Shown here piece by piece: positions 1-12,500 of a stretch of 64,000 nt of DNA. How positions within the stretch are numbered: the stretch's first letter is position 1; each line of letters begins with the position of its first letter. The DNA is from Leishmania mexicana MHOM/GT/2001/U1103 (Eukaryota > Euglenozoa > Kinetoplastea > Trypanosomatida > Trypanosomatidae). Location: positions 236,501 to 300,500 of the forward strand of contig NC_018338.1 in assembly GCF_000234665.1 (NCBI RefSeq), read 5' to 3'. Made by a program: the position numbers and the translations under genes. The notes beneath the pieces were generated by a model, which saw only the letters and a list, made by a program, of their open reading frames with translations, did no database searches and had not been told where the DNA came from.

Positions 1-584
1 GGGGTGTGTACGTATATGTGTGCTGTTTGCGTTTCGCAGACCACCCCGGCGCGAGCATGTGGGCCTGTATGGGTGCATGCCATTGAGTCCGCTCTCTGGT
101 GAGGCGCGTCCGCACGTCTCCTTTCACTAAACACGTCTCCCCTCCCCTCCCCTCCCTCCCTCTGTGCATGACTGTCCCTCTGTCCTCGCATTCTTTTCCC
201 CCTCGCTTGCCGGCACATGGAAGTGTGCGTCCTCTCATGCGCTATTCCAACTAAAGATATATATATACATATATATACACATCTACATATATACATCAGC
301 AGCAAGTGGACAGGTGTCTAGCGCACTGCGGCAGCGCCCTGTATGTAGGTGTGTGTGTGTGGGTGGGTCCTGCCTCCCTCCCAAATATTGGGCGCCTTTC
401 TCTCCCCTCTGCCCCCTTGAAGAAGAAACAGAAGTGGAGGGGGAAGAGACAACACAAGCACCGACATATATATATATACGATAACACGACAATTAATCCT
501 AATAGCAACGGATAAAACTAGGGAGGCGCACGCGCACACGCGACGCATCATCATCTCCGCGCCTGGTAAGAGCGAGTGGTCGGA
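1..584. other. Intergenic region upstream of the UTP20-like gene
   Basis: No convincing coding sequence. It contains alternating TA-rich tracts at about 257-295 and 464-480, short GT runs near 347-362, and pyrimidine tracts at about 137-162 and 396-418. The pyrimidine tract at 396-418 is followed by AG at 421-422, which would suit a spliced-leader acceptor and give a 5' UTR of about 160 nt for the gene starting at 585. The start of this spacer, and the gene before it, lie outside the window. Confidence 0.6.
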
Positions 585-3500
585 ATGCCGCCAAAGAAGA
601 AGGGTCACACCCTCGTGGGACGGCAAAAGGTGTTCCGACATGCCGTCGAGCATGTGCGTCTAGGCCTGGGACACACGGTCCTCGGCAACCTCAGCCTCGG
701 CCTTGCAGTCTCGAGTACCAGCGCTGCGGAAGGCAGCTCGACGGCAGGCCGCCCTGCCTTCTATGTCGAGCTTAATGAGCAGCTTCTCTCTCACACCTCT
801 AAGGACTTCAAAAAGTTCCGCTGGGAAGTGCTGGAACTGTGCGAGACGAACTCGCTCTTTCAGCTGCACCACCGGCAGCTTGCGCAGAAACTGCTGGCGT
901 GCTTGATCGACCGCAGAACGCACCACGTCGACGAGACCACTGATGAGTCGGCAGGCACAAAAAAAAACACGCAAGCCGCGTCGGTGCAGCGGCAGCACGG
1001 GGACGGATCGACGACGCAGGCGTATGAGGCCTTTGCACGACTGACCATTGCGTTCGTGCGGGACATGGGCAGCAAGTTCCTGCCCTACTTTCAGATTTTT
1101 CAGCAGGCAGTGCAGGCTGGCATGTATGACCACTATGGGCACTTGATCGTTGACACGGCCCGGCTGCAACTAGTGTTCGCCGTGCAGGCGGCGTGGTGTC
1201 GCGAGCTGCGTGAGTCCTGGGCCGACCCAGCCCAAGCCGCTCTCGTTCGTCGGGTGATTCGGCAATACGTTGCGCAGCTGCACGACACGAAGGAGTACGT
1301 GCGGCGGCTGTCGGCGGAGCTGCTCGCCTTTTTATGTCGTCTGAGCCATCCTCTGCTGCCGCTGGTGGTGGAGGAGGCTTGTGGTGATGTGCTGCGCAGC
1401 TACGAAGAGACCGCAACTGCAGCGGCAGCCGTGGAACGGGACTGGGACGAAACGAGTAGTCGCGGCAGCGCCAGTGAACGCGATGGCGACGACGGCCTGG
1501 GTGACGAGGAGAGCGACGACAGTCAGAACTCTGTTGAAGCGGCGCCGTCCACTTCAATCTGGGCGAACGGTGCGCAGCTGCTGGATTTTGTGCGGACGAC
1601 GTTGCCACACCATCCAGTCGTGGACGGACTAACCTATTTTATCGGGGAGCTGTTTCGAGGCGTGCGTGGTTCCCTCAGCTCCTCCTTTGAAACCCACTAT
1701 GTGCGCCTTTTGCACGCCTTCCAGCTCCTGACGCGGCAAGGCGGGGACTTGGACGAGGCGCGCTCGCCCGTTGATGTGGTGCGGCTCCTGCACCAGTTTC
1801 GACACCCGCTTGCCCCCTTCCTCGACGCGGTCAGCGAGGAGGACGAAGAGGATGCGGCAGTGCAACACAGGAGGATGCGGCGGTCTGCCAACCTTCACTC
1901 CACGCGCTGGTCTGCCGTGTTTAGCCTGCCAGATCACGGCGAGGAAGGGGAGGAGGGTGCGACCGTGCTTAGTAACAGTGACGTGCAGGGGGCCCAGTAC
2001 CTTCTGCGCAACATCGGCAGCCTAGCACTCGGAAATGCCACCGCGATAGTGCTGCGGGAAACTAAGAAGCACTCTGCCTTCCTTCGGCCAGACTCTTCCG
2101 ACGAGGACAAGCTCGACGGCAGCGCTTCGGCGGCGGCGGCGAAGGAAGACGGTGGCGTCTCCGCCGTGAAGAGCGCCACCATTCGCCCCAGCCACCGCAT
2201 CCTCGCAGCGGCCGTGCTCAGCCTTGACTCGACCTGCTTTTCGCCGTCTTGGCCACAGTACATTGATTTCCTTACGGCCATGATGGGATCGGTGAACTTC
2301 GCGTTGTGGGTTGACAGTCGTGAGTCAGCGCTACTGCAGCGCCTCGCAGCGCAGCTGCTCGCAGTACTTCGCCACCCACCTTCCAGTGCCTCCTTGGACA
2401 CTGACGATGCAAAGGCGCAAGCTGCAGCGGGTGCGACATCTCTGCTCGAGGTGGCGGCTGCCGTTCTCGGTCTCCTCTCCCCGCTCTGTCTATCTCCCTG
2501 CCTTGGCTCCACCGTGGGCGCCGGTGCGGATGCGTCTTCGCATATCCTGCAGCTGCAGCAGTGGTTTGTGCCGGTTGCCAAGGCAGCGGTGCAGGTGTGC
2601 GTCAAGGCGGCCACGAAGGCGTCGCCGCACGTCGCGCAGTGTCACCGCTGTGAACAGGCGCAGCAGATCCTCTTCGCCTTCGCGCAAGATGTGCTGCAGA
2701 AGAACTACGCTTTCGCCCTCGAGCAAGAGCGACGCATGGCTGAGGAGGCTGACGCGCGTGATCTCGCGGGAGGGGAAGGTGGCGCACGTCGTGTTGGCAG
2801 CACCGCAGGCCTGCACGACACCCGCGAAGACGCCTACGTGTCGTCCGATGATGACGACGCCGATGGGGAAGAAGCGGGGGGCACCTACGCCGCGAAGCGT
2901 GCGCAGCGCCGCAGCGAGCACCTGCGCATCCCGTCCTACCTTACCCCCTTTGCTCTCACCCTCCTGCACACGATCGGGATGGCCCTCTGGCAGGGCGCCA
3001 CAGCCAACGTGCGCGAGCTGTGCAGTGCAGCCACTCATACGGCCGAGCCGTCGACCTCACTCGACGATGCTATGATCACCGCGCTGCGCCAGTCAAGCGT
3101 ACGGCGTGCGGTGCTGCTGAGCCGACTCCTGCAGGACCACACGCAGCACATGGCAGTGAGCCCGCTGCAACAGCTGCTGCGCCTCAAGTCCATGCCGTCC
3201 ACCGCAGTCAAGCGGAACAACACCAAAGGAAACAGCGCCGTTGCAGCAACAGACAAAGAAGTGTCGATGCGGGACGTACTCGAGTCCATGACACTGGAGC
3301 TTCTCCAGTACTACAAGGTAACGCAGCGCTCAGCACCGTCCTCGACTGCGTCAGAGGCAATGGCCTACGCGTCTTGCGCCTTGCCGCTCATCCAGCTGCT
3401 GGTATCCACCACAGTAGCGGCAACGCCATCCTCGACCTCTCCCGTGAAGGCGTCCCTCCTGAGCCTCTTGCAGAGTATCGAGGAGCAAGACCAGGAAGAT

Positions 3501-6500
3501 GCAAAGTCGTCTCGACCGGCAGCGAGGACAGCCGCAGCGGCGTCGTCGTTGGTTCGCGCCACCGTGCTGGACCCAGCTGTCTATGCCTTGTACGCGGAGG
3601 TGGCGGCCATGCTGTTGCAGCTGACCATCGGGCCTTCCGCACGCAGTGGCACGAAGCTGCTGAAGAAGGCACTGAAGAAGAGTAAACACGCGGTCGAGGA
3701 CGATGTGCACAACGACAGCGCTACACGCGACGAGGAGCAAGAGGGCCTGCGTCACCTTTGCCGCACCGTGGCGGTGCTCGTGCATGGCTTCCAGCAGCTT
3801 CGCGCGGCCACCTCACCCCGTGAAACCTCGGGAAGCAGCAGCACCAACAACCCCGTCGACGAAGACACGGTGCTTGCGGCAGCCACGACCGCCGTGTCGG
3901 ATGAGACGCGCGTTCAGCTCCTGCACGGCGCAGAGGTGTTGCTGCACGCTCTGCTCTGGATGTTCAGTCTCGACTCGAACAGTCAGCTCTACGGGGAGGA
4001 CTCTGGAACCGGGGCCGCTGCGGTCGCGCAGATGCGTGGCAAGCCCCCTCTTGCAGCGGAGGCGCTCCCTGCTCACACACGAGCAGTCCTGCGCACCCTG
4101 CGTGCGGCGCTGCCAAGTGTCCTTCACACAGCGTTTGTGCAGGATGTGCTCCTCGAGTGTCTCGCCGCCCCGATTGCCAGTCTCCGCCTACTGGCGCTGC
4201 GGCTGCTACGCCTAGTGTGCCATCCATCCCTGGACATGGCAGACCGTCTGGTCGGTGCTCCAGCAGTGCCGCTCGACCTGATTGATGCACTGCTCAGCGC
4301 CGCGCGCTTCAACCCGCTCTCGCACACTGGCAAGCTCGACGGCATGCAGCAGGAGCTATCACTACTGACATACCAAGTGGAGTCTGGCACCATCACACAG
4401 CCCTTCCATCGTCAACTCATTGCGCGCACAATGATTGGTTTTCTCTACATGAAGTTCACCGGCGCGTGGGAGATCGCGTCAAAGGTGCTGTGCAGTTTGG
4501 TGGCGCAGGAGCAGACGGGTCTGATGCACGTCAAGGACCTCGACAACGACGACGACGGCCGCGACACTGAGGAGAGGCGAGCTGAGCACGGAGACGAAGA
4601 GACCCTGAAAGGTGGCAGTAGTAGCACAAGCCTCGCCACGCCGGCGCAGCACCACATGCCACAGCGTCTCCGGCGGCTGGAACCGGTGGTGTGGAACTCC
4701 GTCGTGGGCGTTTACGCTAGAGTACTGGTCATGGGTGATGTAGTCGCCGCCGGTGATGCGAGCTCATCGGTGGAGGCGGTGCGCCTGCGTGGGGATGAAC
4801 ACGCGGTCGCTGACAATACGGACTACACAGCGGCCGCCACCGCATTGTGCCAGGCGCAACTGGCCCAGCTGCCATGCCTCTACGGCATCCACCTCACCGA
4901 CCAGCAGCGCCACGTTAAGGGTGAGCTGGTGAGCCGCGCCTTCTCCAGCACGCAGTACAGCACTGCGGCGGTGACTCTGCTGAACAGCACCAAGGCCGAT
5001 TACGAGGTAGTACGGTGGGATCAGCATTGGATGCTGTCGCAGCGCTGCATGAGGAATTCGGTCGACGCAGCGAAAGCGACGACCATTGGCAAGCAGCAGC
5101 AAGGCACCGGCGTCACCACGGCCGCCTTGTACGCCACCTCCACTGACCGCTCCACTCTTGCCCAGACGTTCCTCTCCATTATGGAGGCGATGGTGAAGTC
5201 GAGCTCCGCAATCGATCGCAAGGTGCACCTCGTGGAGGATGTCGTGCTCGAACTTGTCGCGGTGGAGCGCAACCGCCATGCAAGCGGCGTCGACGGCTCG
5301 CAGCTGCGCAACTTCGACCAGCGACTGGAGGTCGCGATGCGGGCATGCGCCGCCGCGCCGAGTGGGGTATTGACGGCCCATCAGCGCAGGCATGTAACCG
5401 AGGCCGTGCAGCGTGACATTGACGCCCGAAATGCGGAGCTGCAGGGCATATTCCTATCGTACCTCTCGGAGGCGAACCCGCGGCTGCAGCGCGTAGCCGT
5501 GGACAACCTCAAGCGCCTGCGCGTGGAGCCGTTTCACGCGTATCACGCAAAGCTCGTCCCGTACTGTGACAGCATGAAGAACCTCTTCACCTTCCTCAGC
5601 ACCTTCCACGTCGAGAGCGACGTGCCGACGCACGACGTTGTCGCGTACGTCTCGTCAGCTCTGTCCCTCGCGTTGCCGAAGCTGCTGACGACGGTGTCCA
5701 AGAAGAAGCTGAAGGACCAGGCGGTGCTGAGTCGGCGGCTGATGAGTTACCTCGACCATCTCACCCCATCGGCGGCGGTGAGCAGCAGCAGCAGCAGCAG
5801 CAGCCCCGGCGCTGCAGCAAAGGACCCTCTTGCAGAGGTGTTTGACCAGCTGCTGCATCGCCTCTTGTCCTTCGCCATGCCGGCATCCACGACGTTGGCG
5901 TCTGTGGCTGCTGACGGCGCGGGTGTATACAACTTTCTCGCCAACGTATGGGAGGACATTGTGTACGGAGGGTGCGGCATGTCGCCGCCGAAAGAGGCAT
6001 GTGGCTCCAGTGACTGTGCCGGGGGCACGGCCACGGTCTCGGAGCCGCGCCGGCGCTCCAGCCATCATGGTATTCGACGCCTTGAGCGCTTCCTGAAGCA
6101 GCTCAGCAGAGCGCTGCGCCTCCTAGAGGCGATGCTGCACGCCGTGGGGCAGCGCTTCTCCGTCTACGTGTCAACGTGCCTTCACGTGGCCCTCCAAGCC
6201 TACCTTGTAGCGTGCAAGCAGTCGCTGCGTGCACCGGTGGACGACCTGCTTGCGAGTCTCACCAGCCACGAAGCGACGCCGCAGGGGGAGCGAGCGCGGC
6301 GGTGGGCTGCGCTGCTGAATAAGTCACTGGCCACCAGCGCTCTCTCGACATCTTTGACCCACGTCCGCCGCGCCGCCACGGCGATTGTGGCGCTGCTGTT
6401 CGAGCAGTTCCCTGAGGACGTCATGGATGTGCTGCGTGGCAGGAGTGACCCGAGCGTCCGCGGGAGTAGTAGCGCAGTGGGCCATGCCGCCGCCGCGACA

Positions 6501-9500
6501 GCACTCCCTCTCTTCACGCGCTATCTCACCATGCTGTTTGAGAACTCGAAAGGCACCACGCTGGACGGTGGCAGTGGCGCGCTTGTCAAACGCCCCGGGC
6601 GGGGCGCTGTTGCGGTGGCGGCAAAGAGCTCTGTTAGCCCGGTGCTGCGCCTCTTGACGGCGTGGGTCCGCAGCCCGGCCCTTCTTCCGCTCTTTTCCGC
6701 CTACCCCGACGTTGCCGTCGGGACTCTGGAGGAGGTGTTCGCCGTGAACCACAATGCGGCCTCCGTGCACCGTGCCTCGATGCAGACTCTCAACGAAGGT
6801 CTCCGCTGCGTATCGGAGCTGCTGAGCTGCGCAGATGAGCCGGTGAACGAGCTCCCCGGTGTACCTGCGGTTGTTGCGGGAAAGAAGGGCGGAGTGTGCA
6901 GCAGTCGCCGGCCGGTGAGGACGACGTTTCGGCACGCCTTCCTGGAGAAGCACATTGTGCGCGTCTTCACCTCCCTCTACACCCTCCTCACTTCTGGCGC
7001 CGCGCGAGAGGAAAAGGAAGCCGCGGCGGCAGCGATGACCACAGTAACCGCGGCAGCGTCAACGGGCTCGGAGGAGCCAGTGGCTGCCCGCGCAGCGCAG
7101 CGAAGGTCGTCACGCAGCGGCAAGCCGACCCGCACGGCCTCGCCAAAGGGCCGCCAAAGTGCGCGTGACCGAGAAAGGCCAACGTCCATCATGTCCCTCA
7201 GTGTGTCCATGTGGCGAGAGGTGATGCGCACCATTGCGCAGCTGTCGCGATTCCTGCGTGTCGACTCGGTGACGTCGGCATCGGCGTCCTCGCTGACGAG
7301 CATGCTGAACCGCCTGCTCGAGCTTGCCCTGAAGATGGTCGCCCACCCCGTGTGCATGACGGACGCGCCCACAACGCAAATGGTGACAGGCATCGCCCAG
7401 GCGTTGATGGAGCAGGTGGCGGAGGTTGACTACCGAGCGCACTGGCAGCCGTTGGTGCGGCTCTTCAACTTGGTCGTCAACCCACATGCCCGGCACACCC
7501 TCTGCGCCATACTGTCGTTGGCAGTGACAAAGCTCGCACTGCCAACCTCGTCGCCGTCGGACGGCCCGTCACGGGTGGAGTGGTTCCGTCGCCAGCTCGC
7601 CGCGGCGGCGCGTGCGGTCGCCTGCCTGAACAGTTTTGAGAACGACGAGGCGTTTGAGCGGTACGATTTCGAACTGCGCTACCACACCCTGCACTCTCTT
7701 CACGATTTCTTCGCCCACTTCGGCAACTACGGCGCCCTTCACCGCGGCTGTACGGCCAGCAGCAACGGCAAAGGCGGAAGCGGTACCAGCGCGGTGCGGA
7801 AGGTGCGCGCGTATGACGGTGCGGAGGACGTGCAGCTGCCTCTCGACAAGGAGCATGCGCCGGTGCTTGGGGCCGAGGCAATGGCAGTTCTGGCCGCGAA
7901 CGTCGTCTTCTTCCTGCGAGACCCCGAGCAGACAATCCGCGCGCTTGTGCTGCCTCTGCTGCACTCGATGGTGCGCTACGCCTCCCTGGGAGGCCAGCGC
8001 AGCAGCGGCACTGTAGCACTCACGGAGCAGCAGCTAGCGTACAGGACACAGCTGCTGGAGACTACGCTACGCCACGAGGTTCTCGCCTCCCTGCGGCGCG
8101 GCGTCGTGGCCAAGGATGTTCACATTCGCTGTGCGCACATGCAGGCCTTTGAGGGCTTCGGGCGTCACTTCAGCGCTGAGTTCCCAAGCTTCGCCCTGCT
8201 GTACTCCCCCAACACGGAGCAGAACTTCTACGCCAACGTCGGCCACGTCCAGCATAGGTGCCGCCTACACGCCCTGGCGGTGCTGCGGCAGCACGCCCCA
8301 GATATGAACGTGCGTGACGTGTTGCGCGTCTTTGTGCCGTTTCTGTTGAGCGCTGTGAAGGACTTTGCGGAGGGCAAGCGCAACCAGGCCAACCTGACGG
8401 AGGGGCGCGCGCGTGGTTACTGCGACGCCGTGCTGCTCACAGTGAGCTCCATTGCAGCGCGCCTGCCCTGGATGGCGTACTACCGCGTGCTGTCGCTCTT
8501 CCTCTCGAACGCGAATGCGAATGCCAACTTGCGAGCGACGATGCTGCGCGGCGTGGTGCAGGTGCTCAGCACCTTCCATTTTCTGGACGACCCTGCCGAG
8601 GCCAGCGCCGAAGGTGCGGCGGCCCCCGTTGGCGATGATGGGGAGGTGGAGGAAGACGAAGTCAACGACGTGGACGATGCGGTGCGCGCCGAGCTGTCCG
8701 CGAAGCAGCGCGAGTATCGTCATGCGAAGGTGATGCGAGTGCTCGAGGTCGACGTGCTGCCGCAACTGTACAGCTACTTGGGCGACAAGGAAGCGAACAA
8801 GGCAATCAGTGGCCGCGGCGCCGTCAACCAGCACAGCATTACTGCCGTGCGTCAGGAGCAGGAGCGCGAAGACGCGGCGTCGGCGCGGGCGAAAAATGCG
8901 CTGCTGCAGCTGCCAGTGGCGATGGCAATCACAAAGATTGTAAAGCACTTCCCAGAAGACCGCTTCAACGTGCACGTCGACCACCTGCTCGACGAGCTCA
9001 TCAAGAAGCTGCGCACAAAGAATGACAAGCATCGGGAGAGCGCGCGCCGAATCCTTGGTGCGATGCTGCAGGAGACGGGGCCGTCCAAGCTGAAGTTCGT
9101 GGTGACAAAGCTGAAGGACAATCTCGTTCACGGCTACCAACTTCACGTGCTCGGCTACACACTCGTGACCCTCCTGCACCAGCTCTATGAGCCGAACAGC
9201 AAGCTCCTGCAACCGTCCAAGTCCTCCTCGTTCGCTGCAGTGGCCGCCGCCTCCCACTCGCCCGCTCGTAGTGCTCCTCATGATCCAGTGCAGGAGGCCC
9301 TTGAGGGAGCAAAGAAACAGCACCAGCGCAACAGCCCGTCATCGCCCCCGTCGCGCCGGCAGCGCACAGAGGAGGCATCAGACAAGGATGGCAAGAGCGG
9401 AACAGAGGCGCCACCGGCCGAGGAGGTAGACGAGGACACCGTCGTCGAGCGCGCGGAGGAAGCACTGCTGCAAGAGCTTGGCACCGCCACGCACGCCAGG

Positions 9501-12500
9501 TTCGACTATCGGCACGGCATTGACTGCCTCACAGAGGTGTTGGAGGACCTGCTGCTCATCTTCTTGGACGACTACCTTGGCGAGGTGGGTGTGCAAAAAG
9601 AGCAGGTGGAGGTGATGAGCACCATGGTCGAAGTGAAACGCAACCGGGCGTTGCAGGGCTTCGCCTTTCTCGGCAAGCACTGCGACGCCGAGACAGTGAT
9701 GAAGGCGTTCCTTCACCGCATCACCTGGGTGCTCACACCGCCATCCGACACCGCCATCAGCGCGGAAGAGCTGCATGGCAGCGCCAGAGCCCGCGCATTG
9801 CTGGTGCAGGAGATGAAGAGCAAGTACCTGACCATCAGCAAGGGCGGAAGTGCGGATCTGATTTTCGTGAACAAGGTGCGCCTGCTCGCCGTGCGCGTGG
9901 CACGCTCCATCATGACGAACCCGACCATGTCGGTCGAGAAGTCGTTTGAGCAGGTGCACCGCCTGCTCGACCAGCACAATCGCACGCGCGAGGAGAAGAT
10001 CGTCGCGTTCGAGGCAAAGAATGGCACGCGTCGCATCCGCGGCAACGCGCACATCATCCTGCACACGGCAGTACACCAGAGCCGCAAGGAGCAGCTGGAT
10101 CAGAACTTCCTCGTCGCCCCGGTGCCGGAGCGCGTCGACGTCGACTTCAGTGCGCATACCATCCTGGCCACGCAGCAGAAGCAGAAGCTGCGGGTGTATC
10201 GCGGTCGGTACGGGAAAGAAGTGATGGAGGCGGCGAAGAACTTCTACCGCGAGGACCCGGTCACGGCCATTGTGCTCGACACCCTCGACGAGTTCCTCTT
10301 GAAGTTTCTGCTCAGCGTGCTGAAGCAGGTGTTAGGGATCGGCAAGGAGAAGCGTTACTCGAAGGCGGCCATGAAGCTGGACATGCTGCGCCACCACCGT
10401 GCGCGGCAGCAGGAGCGGGAGGCAGATGGGGAGGGTGGTGCCATGTCAGGCGACGACGAGGGCGTCCAAGACGAGGAGGATCACGTCGATGAAGCGCAGG
10501 AGGCTAACACAGAGCGCGGATCGGAGGAGGATGAGGAGGAAGAGGGTGGCGCAGCGGGCACTGACGCAGTCGAGAACGACGAGAACGTGGATGGGCTGGG
10601 GACGTTTGCGGAGGCGCAGGCAGTGGCAGAAGGGGACGCGAAGAACGTTGCCCGTCAGGCGCGTGGCGAGGCACACCTGGCCACGGCCCTCCTAGCTCCT
10701 GGAAGCGATCTCACGGTCACCTTCACGCGCGAGCACCGTGACCTGCTCGAGTCGCTCGTCCCTGCCGTTCTTACTTGCCTGCAGGGCGAGGGCAGCGACG
10801 CGGTCGTGGCGAACGCGCTCGATTGCCTGCTCGCACTTGTCTCCCTGCGACCACCGCTCGACGCTGTCAACGGGCTGCAGAAAGAGCTCTTCGAGACCGT
10901 GACCAGCTTCATTGAGCGCGGCTCTGTTATCAAGCAGCGAGCCATCCGCCTCACGGCGGCCATGGTAGCTCACCAGAAGTACGTCGTCTCGGAGTCCAAC
11001 GCAGTTCAGCTCGTGAAGCTCGTCCGTGCTGAGCTGATGGAACGGAACGAGTACATGTCTGTTTCCCTTAGTCTCCTCTACGCCGTCCTCGGCAAGCACG
11101 TGCACATCGCTGAAGTATACGACTTGATGGACATCATCACAGAGCTGCTGCTGCACTGGAGCGCGCACCGCGTCATTCGGCGCCGTTGCATCCTCATCCT
11201 TGTCCGCTTCCTCCTAGAGTACCGCCTGACGCCGGAGAAGTTCAAGTCGCACATCGACCTCTACTGCCGCAACCTCGACTACCCGGAGCTGACGGGGCGC
11301 ACGGCGCTGCTGGAGCTGCTCGACGCGCTCATTCTGCGACTACCCGCTGTCATCCTGCGTGAGGAGGCGCCGGTGCTGCTAGTGCCGCTAGCGGCGACAG
11401 TGACGGGCAGTGAATGGGTCGAGTGTCGCCGGCAGGGCGGCACCGTTCTCCAGCACCTGGCACGCTGCGCCGGCGTCGATGTACTGGTCCCTATCCTGTC
11501 GTCGTGGATGACCGCTGCGCAGCCGCGGGCGACGCGCAGCATGGGTGTGCAAACGTGGGCCGCCATTCTCCCTGCGCTGGCAGAGTTCTACGAGCTCGGC
11601 GCCGACCAGAGCGGCGAAGACGAAGACGGCGACGAGGACGCAGCAGCAGCCAAGGCGCAGAACCGTGCTGCCTTCCAGGCCTGTTGCGCATGGTCAGTCG
11701 AGGCTGTGCTTGACGGATGCATGTTCGATCAACTCGCTGCCGCGCGTCGCAACAAGCAGCTCAATCAGCTATCCGCGAAGTCGCGTGAAAAGGTGGAGAT
11801 GGAAGGGTGGACGTACATCTTCTATAGCCTGCGCGCCGCGGAGACGATGCTGACAGCGCTGCCGCACGAGCTGTACCCGCTGCTGGCGTCACGCCTCCTA
11901 CCCCACATCACCGAAGTGCTCATTCTGCACACCCATCCGTGGGTGCGTGCGGTGGCGATGCGGGTGTTGCGACACTACCTCTACACCTACGTCGAACGCC
12001 ACTGTCACTACCTGCAAGAGGACGCGTGGCAGGAGTCCGCATGCCAGCAGGCAGACAGTGACCCAACCGACGACGACGCCACGGCGAGCAAAAGCTGCGG
12101 CGACGTAGCCGCTCTCCTGTTCGTCACAGAAGCGGCAAGCATGCCCTCAAAGGCGGCCGTCGCACGAGCCTTGCAGACACTGCACGCCTTCTCCAGCCTC
12201 CTGAAGCGTCTCCTCGGTATCGTGAGCACATCTGATGTGGCGATGGAGATGTACAACGCCCACAGCGCCATTGCCAACCCCTTTCGAAGCGAGCTGCTCA
12301 AGGTCGCCATCTACGTGCTGCGAGCCCAGGTCCAACTGGCGCTCTTCGCTCTGACACGCGCCGCCGCGACCGGCCGGCACCGCTACCATCGAGATGTTCA
12401 GCAGCGTGTGCACACCGTGTACACATCGCTGCAGCATCAGCTCTGTTCTCTCACCTCTCCAGTGGTGCAGCAGGAAAGCCTTGTGAACTACATGGTACGC

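Noticed and set aside
8265..9323. 352-codon open frame on the - strand inside the UTP20-like gene
   Set aside because: It lies entirely opposite a gene with clear family motifs; open antisense frames are common in GC-rich coding sequence and its product has no domain.
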